From: Meconema thalassinum
Lineage: Eukaryota > Arthropoda > Insecta > Orthoptera > Tettigoniidae
DNA: 64,000 bases
Reading direction: 5' to 3'
Assembly (NCBI GenBank): GCA_946902985.2
Contig: OX336389.2
Location: 278,549,527 to 278,613,526, forward strand
The notes under the pieces are model-generated. The model made no database searches and was not told the DNA's origin. It saw only the letters and a program-made list of their open reading frames with translations. Made by a program: the position numbers and the translations under genes. The first letter of the stretch is position 1; the number at the start of each line of letters is the position of its first letter. Positions 21,969-33,005 of this stretch are shown piece after piece.

Positions 21969-23296
21969 ATGACAAAATTACATGATTTTACTGCTGCTCC
22001 ATGCTTAGTTGCCTGGTACAAAGGAATCGTGCGCTCACTAAATTCAGTTATAAACGGTAAGAGTCTTGTTAGGAAAACAATGATCAGTGAATTTAAACCT
22101 CCTGAGGAAAATTGGGGCCTTTACTTCGATGGTAGAAAAGACGATACTTTATTTACAGAAAATGTGAACAATAAGCAATTTCGCAGAACTCTCAAAGAGG
22201 AGCACTATTATCTTGTCCAGGAACCTAGGTCTGTCTATATCGGGCATGTTCCTCCCTCCTCCAGTTCAGCAGCAGACATAGCCCACAGTATTATCACTTA
22301 TTTGGATGAAAATTCTGTTTCTTTGGAAACACTGGAAGTGGTAGGGTGTGATGGCACTGTGACTAACACCGGATGGAAGAGTGGTGTGATCCAAAGACTC
22401 GAACATCACATTGGCCGTCCCCTACAGTGGAGTGTATGTCTCCTTCATTTTAATGAGCTGCCTTTACGACAATTATTCCAACATATCGATGGCTAGACTG
22501 CAGGGCCCAAATCTTTTTCTGGGCCAATTGGGCAACAGCTAAATGGCTGCAAAAAAAATCCTCCAGTTGCTTTTGAACCCATTGAGGTTTTCAATCCTGA
22601 CAGAAAGGAAACTACTGAGCAAAGACCAAGTCCAAGAGCATGCCGAAAATAGGATTTGCTCAGAAGACTTGGCCAAACGTGACCCTGGTCCTTTCTCATT
22701 CCCGATGGCTTACTGCAGCCAACAGAGCTCTGAGGCTCTACATAAGTACTTCGGATCCATCAGACAGTTTAAAAGACATTGTCGGCTTCAATTTCAAATC
22801 ATATATGCCTTTGTGGTTTGAGATCAAGAAGAGCATATATTTTACTGATGGGCCAAAACACGTCTATCAAGTTATCAAAAAATCACAGTATTTATCCGAA
22901 GAACTTCTAAAAGTCGTCGATCCTATAATAGAACGCAATGCATTCTTTGCACACTCAGAAAATGTTTTATTGGCAATGCTTGTGGACGAAAGAGAGCATA
23001 TTCGAGAACTTCGATACAGAAGAATTTTAAAAGTTAGGAAAGTTGTCCCGAAAAAGAAGACAGAAGTTTTCAACCACCACAGCTAATCTTTAAACCTTCA
23101 GACTACACAGAAATCATTGATTGGAACAAATGCGCTTTGCATCCTCCCCCAATGTTGCGAAACTTAAGTGAGGATGATATAAGGGAAATCATCAATTCTG
23201 CCGCCAAGCCTGTTAGAGAAATTCAAAAGTTTCAATGTCATACCCAGGCTGTAGAGAGAAATGTCAAGCTTGTATCAGAGGCTTCCAGTAAGGTAT
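21969..23296 (+). pseudogene. RNase H-like (hAT-like) transposase, 5' part, broken
   Basis: The longest open piece, 21969-22496, carries 'VVGCDGTVTNTGWKSGVI' and 'CLLHFNELPLRQLFQHIDG'. In-frame TAG stops follow at 22494 and near 22653. The protein then continues through two frame changes as 'DLAKRDPG', 'HSRWLTAANRALRLYI', 'PLWFEIKK', 'VVDPIIERNAFFAHSENV' and 'REHIRELRYRRIL'. After a further shift near 23075 it reads 'FKPSDYTEIIDWNKC' and 'FQCHTQAVERNVKLVSEAS'. The D..T..N.G motif, the C-x2-H and the RW motif are arranged as in RNase H-fold hAT transposases. The family is widespread as 'uncharacterized protein' in arthropods as I remember it, without an agreed name. Position 23296 is where the gypsy element cuts in. 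Confidence 0.75.
23293..23296 (+). repeat. 4-bp gypsy target duplication, left (GTAT)
   Basis: Matches 35844-35847. Removing one copy plus the gypsy element restores the transposase reading frame across the junction. Confidence 0.9.
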
Positions 23297-23463
23297 TGCA
23301 CCCTTCAATAAAGCATTGTTTTCTCAAGATTCATCTACGGGGTCATGCTCAGTCCTGACTGCTTTTCACAGCAAAGTTCGCAAAAAACATAACAGAGGCT
23401 ATACTAGAAATAAAATGAATAACAAGTAGAATAAAATATATTTAATGACTGAAAATTATGTGC

Positions 23464-23500
<37 letters not shown>

Positions 23501-26148
23501 GAAATCCCCCCTGACTTTCACTCCCATAAGAAATAAATATATTACTGAGCGGTAAGCACTCGCTCCACACAACAAAACAATGTGAATACAGCTTCACACA
23601 AAATGAATAATCATAACATAAAATTGAGCGGTAAGACTCGCTCCTCACAACATATGGATGCAAGTCCATTTTTCTGGTCAAGAAGTTATATAATGCGTGG
23701 TGTACTGCTTCTTAATAAGAAAATGAGTACAGATGCGAGTCCGTTTACAACTGAAACAGACATATTGCTAACGGAGTTGCATTTTTTAAATCACACTACG
23801 GCTATGGGACCCACCCTTAACTAACACACAATAATTACTACTGACACATGCAAGATCTAATAATACAAAAAACATGAAGAACCTCCATGAGATTCTAGCC
23901 CATGCTAAAGCACACCAAACATAAAGAGCATGCCGAAAATAGGCCAAAAAGCTCGCATCACAAATTGGGAACACAGCCTCGCACATACTAATGCCACACG
24001 GGGTCATTGAACGCGTAAAATAAACACACAAGAAGTCAAGCAACAACAATAAAATACAAGCCTAACGGCTGAAAATTATATTTACATTTTTATAAACGCC
24101 AGACAAACAGATGTTTCGGGAGCTACCTTACAACTATGGACAACACCCATTTAATCAATCAAGTACTCTTTATAACCGATCAGGTTTTGAGAATTTTAAA
24201 AAACGTCTTAAATTGAAATACAGGACCCTGGCCTGTTACTAATGACAAACAGTTGTTATCTGATTTGAGCGCACCCCTCCTGTATGAGTCATCGCTGCCT
24301 CGACTCTCTCTCTCAGTCCTTCAAGCTTGGTGCTAATTATATGAAACCACACTGATCCCGTTATCCACCTGGAAACGCAGACATATCTCACTCATCCACT
24401 TGGATGGCAAGAAAACACAAATATAAACCACGAGTTTAGCCTCGAGAGGTTATGAACTGGGCCGATATGCAGCAAGCCGGAATAATCTCAATGATATATC
24501 CCCGCGAACACATCGCAAAAATCACACACACCATAAAGCTTGGACTGACTCACTCATAAACATACCAACTGGGTCGGCTCAAAACAGATCAACCAACATT
24601 GCGTCCATAGACACATTAAACAAAATAAACAACAAAAACTCGGGCGCAAAGTGCCATCCCGTACAGATCTGCTGGAAAAGCAACTATCAAAATAATCCTG
24701 ATCCGTCATAAATTCTGCTCACAAAATAATATTTACCCTCCAAATTCTATTTTTAATCTCAAATTAATTCAGTTCCATTTTTGTTATAAGGCATACTTCC
24801 GAATTATAATGCTTGACCGCGATTTACGCAAGCGAATGCGAGCACGAGCTGCGCGTCGCCCCGTATAGTTGAACCAAACAAAATCACAATATTTACAAAT
24901 TACAAAGCGCTCGGCTTGTCCCATACTTAATGTGTCAGTAAACAAGAACTAAGAATCTACATTACCAAACAAGCAAACAAATATCTACAAAAATACGTCC
25001 CATAAAACCATAGCTGATTTAATAAATAAATAAATTCATTTGTACTCATTCTTATAGAACAGCGTCAGGGAAACATCCGCAGCCATCAGTCCTTTAAAAT
25101 GCTTAGCTCGTCATCGACATCTTCTGGCAAATGTCCTGCTGGTTCCAAGATCCGCCATCGTTCCTCGACGTCATCTCGTGCTGAATTAAAATAATGCTTG
25201 TCAGATACACACACGATATATTTCCTATTAAATTCACCGATCAAGTACTAAATTCCTTGACAGTCTATTGGTGAATTATTTCGATGAACTGATCCTATCT
25301 GGTAGTACTGGGACTACAAATAAATCACTGAAGTTACACTTATAACTTGACGAAAATGTTCCATGTTCAAATACATGAAAAATATGAAGTTATGCCTCGT
25401 GTCCTCAGACACCTGAATAAAGGCCTTACGTCCTCAAATGTTCAAATAAAAGTCACTACATCCTCAGACGCTCAAATAAAAGTCACTACGTCCTCAGACG
25501 CTCAAATAAAAGTCATCTCTCAAAGCTTCCTGGACCATATATAAATGAAACTGGCTAGAGTAGGTATGGAAGGGTGTTTATGGAAAAATATTCCATAATA
25601 ATTATCAGACTAGCATGCGATCGGTATCATTGAGTTCGTAGCAATGTGGAGGTTACGATTATGCTATAGCTAGCTCGAATCGATCGTGGAATTAATCCGT
25701 AGATAATTCCCGCGTTAATTTACCAGGGTGCGTTACCACGCCGAGTTGCTGCTTAAACAGGGCGTCTTGATATTATTGGTTCAGACTCTTGTAGATCTTT
25801 GCGCGCTCTTACTTGTATTCCTGCCACATGGAGTGGTTAACATGAAGATTGACCAATTACATCGTAGCATTCAATCTTCTCCTTGGCGCCAACTCTTATA
25901 GTAACAAGCCATATTGTGCGTACCCAAGCCATCTTCGCGCTAAAAGTTGCACCTGTCCTATGTGTCATGAATTTTATGCTACTTTCTAAAATACCACAGG
26001 AGCTTACACCATTGTGTTCTCTCGGCCACTGATTTCTCAATATTTCCCAACTCCGACTGGCTCTCATATCTGCTGTCTGTAGAAATGTATCAAAAGATGA
26101 TGAGTAATTTATTAGTATCCTTTATACAGTCTGTGGATAAAGGGTTCA
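23297..26148 (-). repeat. Gypsy 3' LTR (2852 bp)
   Basis: Begins TGAACCC and ends GGGTGCA on the minus strand; collinear with 33004-35843. It contains a 30-bp tandem repeat (about three units, 25420-25515) and an (AAT)n tract at 23467-23497. The purine-rich GCAGGAGGATTG just outside its 5' edge (26149-26160) is a candidate polypurine tract. No convincing gene inside. Confidence 0.92.
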
Positions 26149-26538
26149 CAATCCTCCTGCATGGAAAAAATCGAACATAGCATATAATCGATTTTTTTAA
26201 ATACACATAACATCTGTAATCCATTTCTGCCAATCCTAGAGAAATCTCTCTCTCATAAGTCTAGTCTAGCCGCCACTGTCGTTGGAGTGTAGACACGCAC
26301 TTGTGTTTACTTCCTGCTCATTCATTCAGACATTCCAAGCCTGCCTTCTTGTCTAATCGCCTAAGGCTAGTACCTCTCCTGCCCATTATCCTTATCTCTC
26401 TCGCTCACTCGCTCACTGTGTCATCATCGTCATAGCTCATTAGTGTTTGACAACAACAGGCTGCCCCCAACTTCCTTTTTCAACTGACGTACTCATTGAC
26501 CCCCGTATACTTGGATGTGCAAAAGTACTTCCCTATAT

Positions 26539-27653
26539 TCAATTTGCAGCATTATTTCTACGTTCCCAAGGTTCGCTAGTAAAATAGACTTTTAAATTCG
26601 CTGCGTTGTAGACTGACATTGTACCTGTACTCAATTCTTTTACTCTGTAAGCGTTGTTACCAAGATTACGCACAATACAGAAGGGTCCAATAAATTTGGG
26701 ACTGAACTTGTTGAATACCTTCTTTTCTGGATCAGATGTCGCTGGTTTCCGTACTAACACAAGCTCGTTTACTAATAGTTCTCTGTGATACCTCTTATTT
26801 CTGACACGACGTAATCTGCGATCCGCCTGGTTTCTCATGTGGACTCTCGTTCTCTCAATTCTCATCTCATGACCAACCATGGCATCTTGTGGGCAATTGA
26901 TGATGTTGCTCCACGATCTTACTGGATATTCGTTCATGTGCAAGACCATGGGAATCTGGCCTGTCGACTCATGTCTTGTTGTATTCATACAGGTCTCTTC
27001 CTCTTTGATCTTGTCTACCCACTTGTGATGTTCATTGGGAATAAAGATTCTTAAGTATTTAGTAACGCATTTTATTGCGCGTTCGTTAGGATTAGCTTGA
27101 GGGTGGCGAACGCTACTAAACATGTGTATTACATCCAAGTCCTCCATACCTTTCTTGAATTCGGCGCTCGTAAAATAGCTTCCATGGTCCGACAATATAA
27201 ACTCTGGTTTTCCAAGGATTGGAATAACTCTATTTCGAATACGACTGAGTACTTGTTTCGATGTAGTTTTCTGAATGGGGCACAGCACAACAAACTCAGA
27301 AAAGACATCAATACACACTAGTAAGTGACGGCAACCTCGCCTACCTTTCGGGATCGGACCGAAACAATCCAGTGCCACAAGCTCGCAGGGCTTCTGAGGT
27401 AGCAATGATCTAGGATACTGCCTCATTAAGTAATTATTCGGCTTCGTCTCTGACAAGGATTGCAAGTCTTTATTACGTCACAGATGGTAGTCCTCATTCG
27501 CGGCCATGTAAACGTTTCTCCTATGGTCGCTTGTGCCTTGTCGATTCCCACATGTCCGAAACTTTCATGTATGTGCCAAGTAAGTCCTCTTTGTAATGAT
27601 GCAGGTACCATGATACGTAATTTGGTGTGTTCTTCATCTATCCATTTATGCAA
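26539..27653 (-). pseudogene. Gypsy integrase, frameshifted
   Basis: The frame 27653-27426 carries the H-H-C-C zinc-binding part ('HIHESFGHVGIDKAQ', 'CNPCQRR'). After a frame change, 27465-26539 (308 codons) carries the catalytic core with D in 'VALDCFGPI', D in 'FILSDHGSYF' and E in 'NPNERAIK'. The C-terminal part ('RKPATSDPEKKVFNKFSPKFIGPF') is the usual gypsy tail. It would splice element DNA into the genome. The core triad is present but the zinc domain is in another frame, so the full protein is not made. It lies after RT/RNase H, the gypsy gene order. Confidence 0.88.
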
Positions 27654-27728
27654 TAAATTGTTGAGGTAGACATATCTTCCTTCTCTGGCTTTTGCTTCTC
27701 TGTACGCTGGGGTTCCTGCTGGTAATTC

Positions 27729-29201
27729 CTACTTAAAATACTGGATCATTTGGTACATCCATGGTTCTGCTTCCTGCTCTCGTTGTATCTCCCGTAATTC
27801 CTCCAAGAATGCATGGTCCTTTGCTGTTAATTCAATATGCTGTACTATTGCTGTTTCTTCGGTATCAGGCTCGGGGTTCCTGCTTAATACATCCGGAATT
27901 ACGTTCATTTTTCCTGGGCAGTGTTCAATTTCGATGTTAAATTGTTGTATATAGATGGACCAACGTGTCACACGCTCGCTAGCCATAGATGTCTTGAACA
28001 AGAACGTTAGTGCTTTGTGGTCTGTTCTAATAATAATGGGGTAACCATACACAATCCGTTTCCATTGTTGCAAAGCATGAAGTATTGCCAACAATTCGAG
28101 TTCCGTGACCGTATAGTTGCGCTCGTGTTTAAGCAATCTGCGGCTCACAAATGCTAAATAATCACGATGTTGAAGGTTAGCTGGATCTTCTTGGTATAAC
28201 ATTGCTCCTATACCAACCATGGAAGCATCCGCTTGGATAATAAATTTCCGTTGAAAGTCTGGGTAACCTAATTTGATACAATTTTCCAGTAATACTTTAG
28301 TCTCTTGAAATGACTTCTCACACTCAGCGTTCCAAAGCCATTTGTTGTTCTTCTTCAGCATCTCCTGCATAGGTGCTACGGTTTCAGTATATCCAGGGCA
28401 GTTTTCCTTAAAGAAGCCCGTCACGCCAAGGAAAGCTCTGATATGTTTCACTCTCGTTGGTGTAGGGAAATTCTTTATTGCCTCTATCTTTGCAGGGTTT
28501 GGCCTCACTCCCTCCTTGTCAATGATGTGCCCTAAGTATAAAATCTCCTTCTTGAAGAAATGGGATTTCTTCAAGTTGACTTTAAAGTTTGCAGTTCTAA
28601 GGTTGTCCAAAAGTTTATCCAAATTTTCCATATGTGTCTCGATGTTATCTGAAGCCAAGAGTATATCGTCAATATATCGTACCGTAATTTCCTTCACTTC
28701 TTCAGTCAGGTTCCGATCCAATGCTCGAATTAATGCGCATCCAGCTGTTTTAACGCCAAAGGACATGCGGACGAAGCAATATGTCTGATTATCGAACAAG
28801 AAGCCAGTAAGAAGCTCTGACTTCTCATCCAGTTCGATATGGTGAAACGAACTCGTCAGATCTACCGACGAATAGATACTCTTTTTCTTAAATCCTTTTA
28901 AGACGTCTCTGATGATTGGCGCTCGGTCATACTCGGGAAAAATAAGGCGCTTGTATAGATTTCTGGTGTCTAGACAAAGTCTAATGGATCCATTGGGTTT
29001 TGTGACTGCCAAAATCGCATTTAAATAAGGTGTAGGAGTCTTCTTAATCACTCCAGCTTGCAACATATCATCAATAATCCTTTTGACCTGCTCCCGATGT
29101 TTTTCTGGTATAGGGTATAATTTACTTCGAAATGGGGACCAATCCTCAACCTGCATAGAATACTGAAAATGTATTATCTTCCCTGGAACTGTGTCAAACA
29201 C
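27729..29201 (-). CDS. Gypsy reverse transcriptase / RNase H region
   Basis: A 490-codon open stretch, part of a former gag-pol polyprotein rather than a free gene. The RT palm has 'SVDLTSSFHHIEL' (first catalytic D, near residue 115) and 'VRYIDDILLAS' (YIDD, near 178); the thumb region includes 'FLGVTGFFKENCPGY'. RNase H follows with 'IIQADASMVGIGAMLYQ', 'ELELLAILHALQQW' and 'IIRTDHKAL'. It copies element RNA to DNA and removes the template RNA in cytoplasmic particles. The N-terminus is cut by a frameshift near 29205 and a stop precedes the integrase, so the domain is open but isolated. Confidence 0.9.
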   Translation of the reverse strand: MFDTVPGKIIHFQYSMQVEDWSPFRSKLYPIPEKHREQVKRIIDDMLQAGVIKKTPTPYLNAILAVTKPNGSIRLCLDTRNLYKRLIFPEYDRAPIIRDVLKGFKKKSIYSSVDLTSSFHHIELDEKSELLTGFLFDNQTYCFVRMSFGVKTAGCALIRALDRNLTEEVKEITVRYIDDILLASDNIETHMENLDKLLDNLRTANFKVNLKKSHFFKKEILYLGHIIDKEGVRPNPAKIEAIKNFPTPTRVKHIRAFLGVTGFFKENCPGYTETVAPMQEMLKKNNKWLWNAECEKSFQETKVLLENCIKLGYPDFQRKFIIQADASMVGIGAMLYQEDPANLQHRDYLAFVSRRLLKHERNYTVTELELLAILHALQQWKRIVYGYPIIIRTDHKALTFLFKTSMASERVTRWSIYIQQFNIEIEHCPGKMNVIPDVLSRNPEPDTEETAIVQHIELTAKDHAFLEELREIQREQEAEPWMYQMIQYFK

Positions 29202-29215
29202 TGCCTTGTGTCTTC

Positions 29216-30034
29216 TTAAGATCTCCTCAAGTCTCTTCCTATGTCAACCCCTAGTTGGATGTCACTGAGCCGCTCCTGTAATAGTTCTTCAAACTGAGTA
29301 TCGTTGTCGTCTCCTTCTGCTAGTAAAGCCCATATCTCCTGAGAGTCACTCTCTTCATTTAATTCCACAACAGCCACATCTATAAGGTCATCTTCCGCCT
29401 TTCGTACCTCCTCTTCTGTCTCCTCCGCTATTGCCTCCAATGCCCATGAATTCACGTCCTTCCTTGTAGTGATTTCATCAATGTGTAAGCCCACATCCTT
29501 CAGTTTATCAAACTCCTTAAAACTGACTGTATTATTGTGCAAATCTATGACTGCCTGGTAGTCACAAATGAAATTTGCACCCAGAATAATGTTAAAATTC
29601 ATTTTAGCCGTAATGATAAAAGTCTGTCCAAACATATGGTCTAATATATCCAATTCTATAAATGCTTGACGTTTGCAAGTGACGGTGCGTTCGGGAATAA
29701 CGCCCCTCACCTTGAGTTGCGGTACTGGAATCACAGAAATATTCTGACTCCGTCCCAACTCTTGAACCAAAGCCTCCTATGCAAGACTAATTTGTGAACC
29801 CGTTTCAACTAAGCATCTCACGTTAATTCCTCCAATCTTGGCATAAATAATTGGTAGTTGCTTGATATCTTCATTCCGTGGTATTACAATCTCCTCCAGG
29901 CAATCTTCCGGCAAAGCTATCCACTCTTGTATGTGTGCCACGACCCATCCTTCTTCACAATCCGGCTGTTGCTCTCTCGGGGTGACTCCTTTTGCAATTA
30001 TTGTTTTTTTTACAACCCCCGCGACGACCATCAT
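29216..30034 (-). pseudogene. Gypsy aspartic protease region, with stop and D-to-E change
   Basis: Minus-strand frame 30034-29777 ends in 'VRCLVETGSQISLA', which is the retroviral-type protease active-site loop with E in place of the essential D of D-T/S-G. An in-frame TAG follows, and the same frame continues 29770-29216 with 'FNIILGANFICDYQAVIDL', the second conserved protease block. A long acidic stretch (rich in E and D) then leads to RT. The protease would cut the polyprotein during particle maturation; this copy could not. Confidence 0.8.
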
Positions 30035-30070
30035 CCTTCTGTCGCGTATTTCCCTGACGTTCTTCCTGCT

Positions 30071-30979
30071 TCAATAAGCTCTCGGCCCCCTAAATGTGAG
30101 TGTCTGGATTTGACCTCCTATTAATGGCACGTTCCCAATGTCCTTGTTCGTCCCCGTCATTAGCGTGTAATTCTTCCAGGTAACGCTGCGATTCGGCGTG
30201 TCTGTCGTTCCATTCATTCCTATAATTTTGATAGTTCCCCTGGTTCTGGTATCTCCCTTCACGCCACTGTCGATTCTCATTATTGTTACTTTCGTACCGT
30301 CTGTAGGGTCCCTCATTTCTCCTATTATTTCTCCATTGTTGGTACCCCCGCTGATGATACCTATTGTTGCCCTGGGTCTGCCTATCATTAATATTATCGT
30401 GTCGCTGGTGTGACCTATTTTCTTCGCCCTTCTGACCTCGTCTTGGTGTTGTTGACACACTTGTATTTGTGGCCTGGGATCTGGTGTGTACTTGGGTGGG
30501 TTTAACCACCTCCGTTGTGTTTGCAAGTTCCAGCTGTCGTCCCCCTCTCTGCTGCAAGTGAGATGTTGTCTCGTCAATCTGACGTAAGATTTGTTCGGCT
30601 CGAACCGCTGTGTCCACGTTTGCCGCCACTAACACCTGCTGAACATTGACTGACAACTGCCGTGCAATCGTCATAACCAGATCCGATTATCCTAAAGGAC
30701 GATCCAAATCTTTAAATTTTAACAATTGTAACGAAAGAAATCTGAATATTTCGTCTGCTGAGTTGACTGACATTTTCTCGAATAAAGTTCTATTCTACGG
30801 CTTTGCTGTAGAGAAGCCGACCAATACTTTCTAAGAAACGCATCCTTGAAATCATCCATCCCTCCGAAAGAATACTTGAAGCTCAAGAACCACGTAAGTA
30901 CATTTCCCGAAAGAAATCGTTCCATCAGTCTTAAACGACGCGCGGGCGGTATGTTATTGTCATTAAAATAGTCCTCCAT
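30071..30979 (-). pseudogene. Gypsy gag: capsid and arginine-rich nucleocapsid part
   Basis: The frame 30979-30719 carries the capsid-type helical segment with 'GNVLTWFLSFKYSF' and 'FKDAFLRKYW', typical of gypsy gag. After a frame change, 30674-30090 is very rich in R, N, Q and Y and has no C-x2-C-x4-H-x4-C knuckle, so nucleic-acid binding would rely on basic residues. At least two frameshifts break the gene. Confidence 0.75.
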
Positions 30980-32313
30980 CTCCCTAAGATACGCCTTCGG
31001 TGTGACGTCAGAATTTTCTGTGAATTTATTTGGTTTAAAACATTTGATCGAATAACTTGTATGACTTGAGGGTGCTGATAGCCATGTTGAGGAGTAGAGG
31101 TTCCCCCAACGTTGTTGTGAAATCCCTCAGTGTTAGTCGTTAATGGGCTGCCTGTCAGTCCGTTGCTACTCGCCGCGCTAATTGTCCCTGGGCTTGCTGA
31201 GTCAACTTCCTTATCTTTAACGTGCTCAGTCTGAAATAACGTGTTCTGTCCCAACGAACGCAATTCTGCCTTTATGATTCTGTCCGTCTGTTCCTTCATT
31301 TTACTCTTAATCTCTTCCTCAAGTGCTTTAATGCGCGTATGGTTATCATCTACGGTCTTTATGATCGTTAACCGTTCTTCTTTAGAGTCGCTGCTCATCT
31401 TTCGCCAATCCTTTCTGATGCTATCTTTAATCGCTCCCAGTTTTTCTTCCATCTGCTGTTACGTGTCCTCCTGATTCGATTCTATCTTCTCAAGACTGTC
31501 TTCTAGACGTAGATTATTCTCGTCTATCGTACTCTTCAAATTATCCTGGTCCGATTCTAGGTTTCGCCATCGCTCTGCTGATTGTATTTCTAATTTATCC
31601 ATATCCTTTATCAGGCCCGTAATACTTTCATTTACTGCTGACAATTGTCCCTGGATAAACGTAGAATCCTCCTCCATCTTATCAAACCGCTATTCAAGAC
31701 CATCCTGTGCCGTTTTAACCTCACTGTTATTTATCGTGCATGCTAATTCTATCTGAGCTAGTTTTGCCCATACAGTTTCGTCCAAATCATTCAATTTACG
31801 GTTGAAGGTGTCCTCTAATTTTTTTATCTGACCTAGCTGTTTGTCGTTATTCTTACTTATATCAAGCGCGAATTGAACCATCTGCTGTGTAGTGTACTCT
31901 TTCTTCTCTGCAGATAATGTGGCTAACTGACTCGTATTTCTACTTTCTTGCGCTTCTAATTGTTTGTTTATATTTTCATTTACTTGCCCTTGTAATGAGT
32001 TACCCTGTTCAAATAATTTAATTTCTATTGACACATTCTGTTCAGATAATTGTGATTTTATAGTGTCATTCATTTCAGTCTGGAATGACTCATTTTGTTC
32101 CGCTAATTTAATGTCTAATTTTTCACTCTGTTCAGATAATTGTGTTTTAAACTCGCCTGACTGTTCGTTTAGTTGTGTTTTAAACTCGCTTGACTGTTCG
32201 GATAGCTTAGTGTATAACTTCGCACACTGTTCCTTTAATAGTTTCTGGGTTCGTGCCGTGGCACTTTCAATGATCGCCTGGATCTCCGCTACTGTTGCCA
32301 TTATCACACACAA
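30931..32313 (-). pseudogene. Gypsy gag N-terminal coiled-coil region, two stops
   Basis: One frame runs from ATG at 32313 to about 31040, interrupted by TAG (31690-31692) and TAA (31459-31461). The first part holds consecutive 11-residue repeats ('LSEQSSEFKTQ', 'LNEQSGEFKTQ', 'LSEQSEKLDIK', 'LAEQNESFQTE'), a hendecad coiled coil. The middle ('LKSTIDENNLRLEDSLEKI') continues as coiled coil. A frameshift near 31040 separates it from the capsid part. It presumably drove particle assembly. Such a long hendecad coil before capsid is unusual for gypsy gag. Confidence 0.72.
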
Positions 32314-32929
32314 AAATATATATCACTGAGAAAATAGGAGGATGTCATGTAAATGTCTCCCCGACACACACATATATAATTATTGACATACATTTACTTC
32401 ATTTGACCACTTTCAGTTCATTTAATCTTATTCCCTTTACTCCCGGAAATCAATCTGCATCACTGAATGGCTCTAATTTTACTTAATAAATTTTTAACCC
32501 CGCACATATTCAGTCATAAAATTACTATCCAGATCTGATGTTAACACTGACTAATTAACAAAGTATTAATTGTCACTTAAGGCTACCAGCCTCCTAACAT
32601 ATTCATGAGTTTGACTTTCGAAACAAATCTAATTTTACATTTAATCAATGGGCGTCCGATTTCTCGTACACTTCTTTACTAATTATTTCAATAAACAAAA
32701 CGCGTATCGTATTTAACTTGCAAACTCGTGATTCTACTGTATATTCCATTTTCTTGGCGGTATTTCTCTTCGCCGTATTTACGTTAATAAAATATCACTT
32801 CCGGTGATTTCAAACAGTCCCATATATCAGTGAAATACCACATTTTCGCGACAGCTTGATCTACTAGATCTATGCTGACTATCCAATGTGTTCTAGCGGT
32901 AACTAGTAACGAACTAGCCCCTACTTGGC

Positions 32930-33005
32930 GCGCCAGCTTGTCTATGATCCGCTAGAAAAGTCTAAAAAAGCGAAACTCCCCACGTTGGGCGCCAGCTTGT
33001 CTATG
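32930..33005 (-). repeat. Duplicated LTR-edge / primer-site junction
   Basis: GCGCCAGCTTGTCTATG occurs at 32930-32946 and again at 32989-33005, where it spans the real LTR edge and primer site. The outer copy resembles a degraded second primer-binding site. Confidence 0.75.
32978..32994 (-). promoter_or_regulatory. Gypsy primer-binding site, tRNA-Lys(CTT) type
   Basis: On the minus strand TGGCGCCCAACGTGGGG lies 9 nt after the 5' LTR. It is complementary over 17 nt to the 3' end of animal tRNA-Lys(CTT) as I remember it. Confidence 0.8.

Noticed and set aside
28342..28788. 148-codon plus-strand frame inside gypsy pol
   Set aside because: Antisense shadow of the RT gene.
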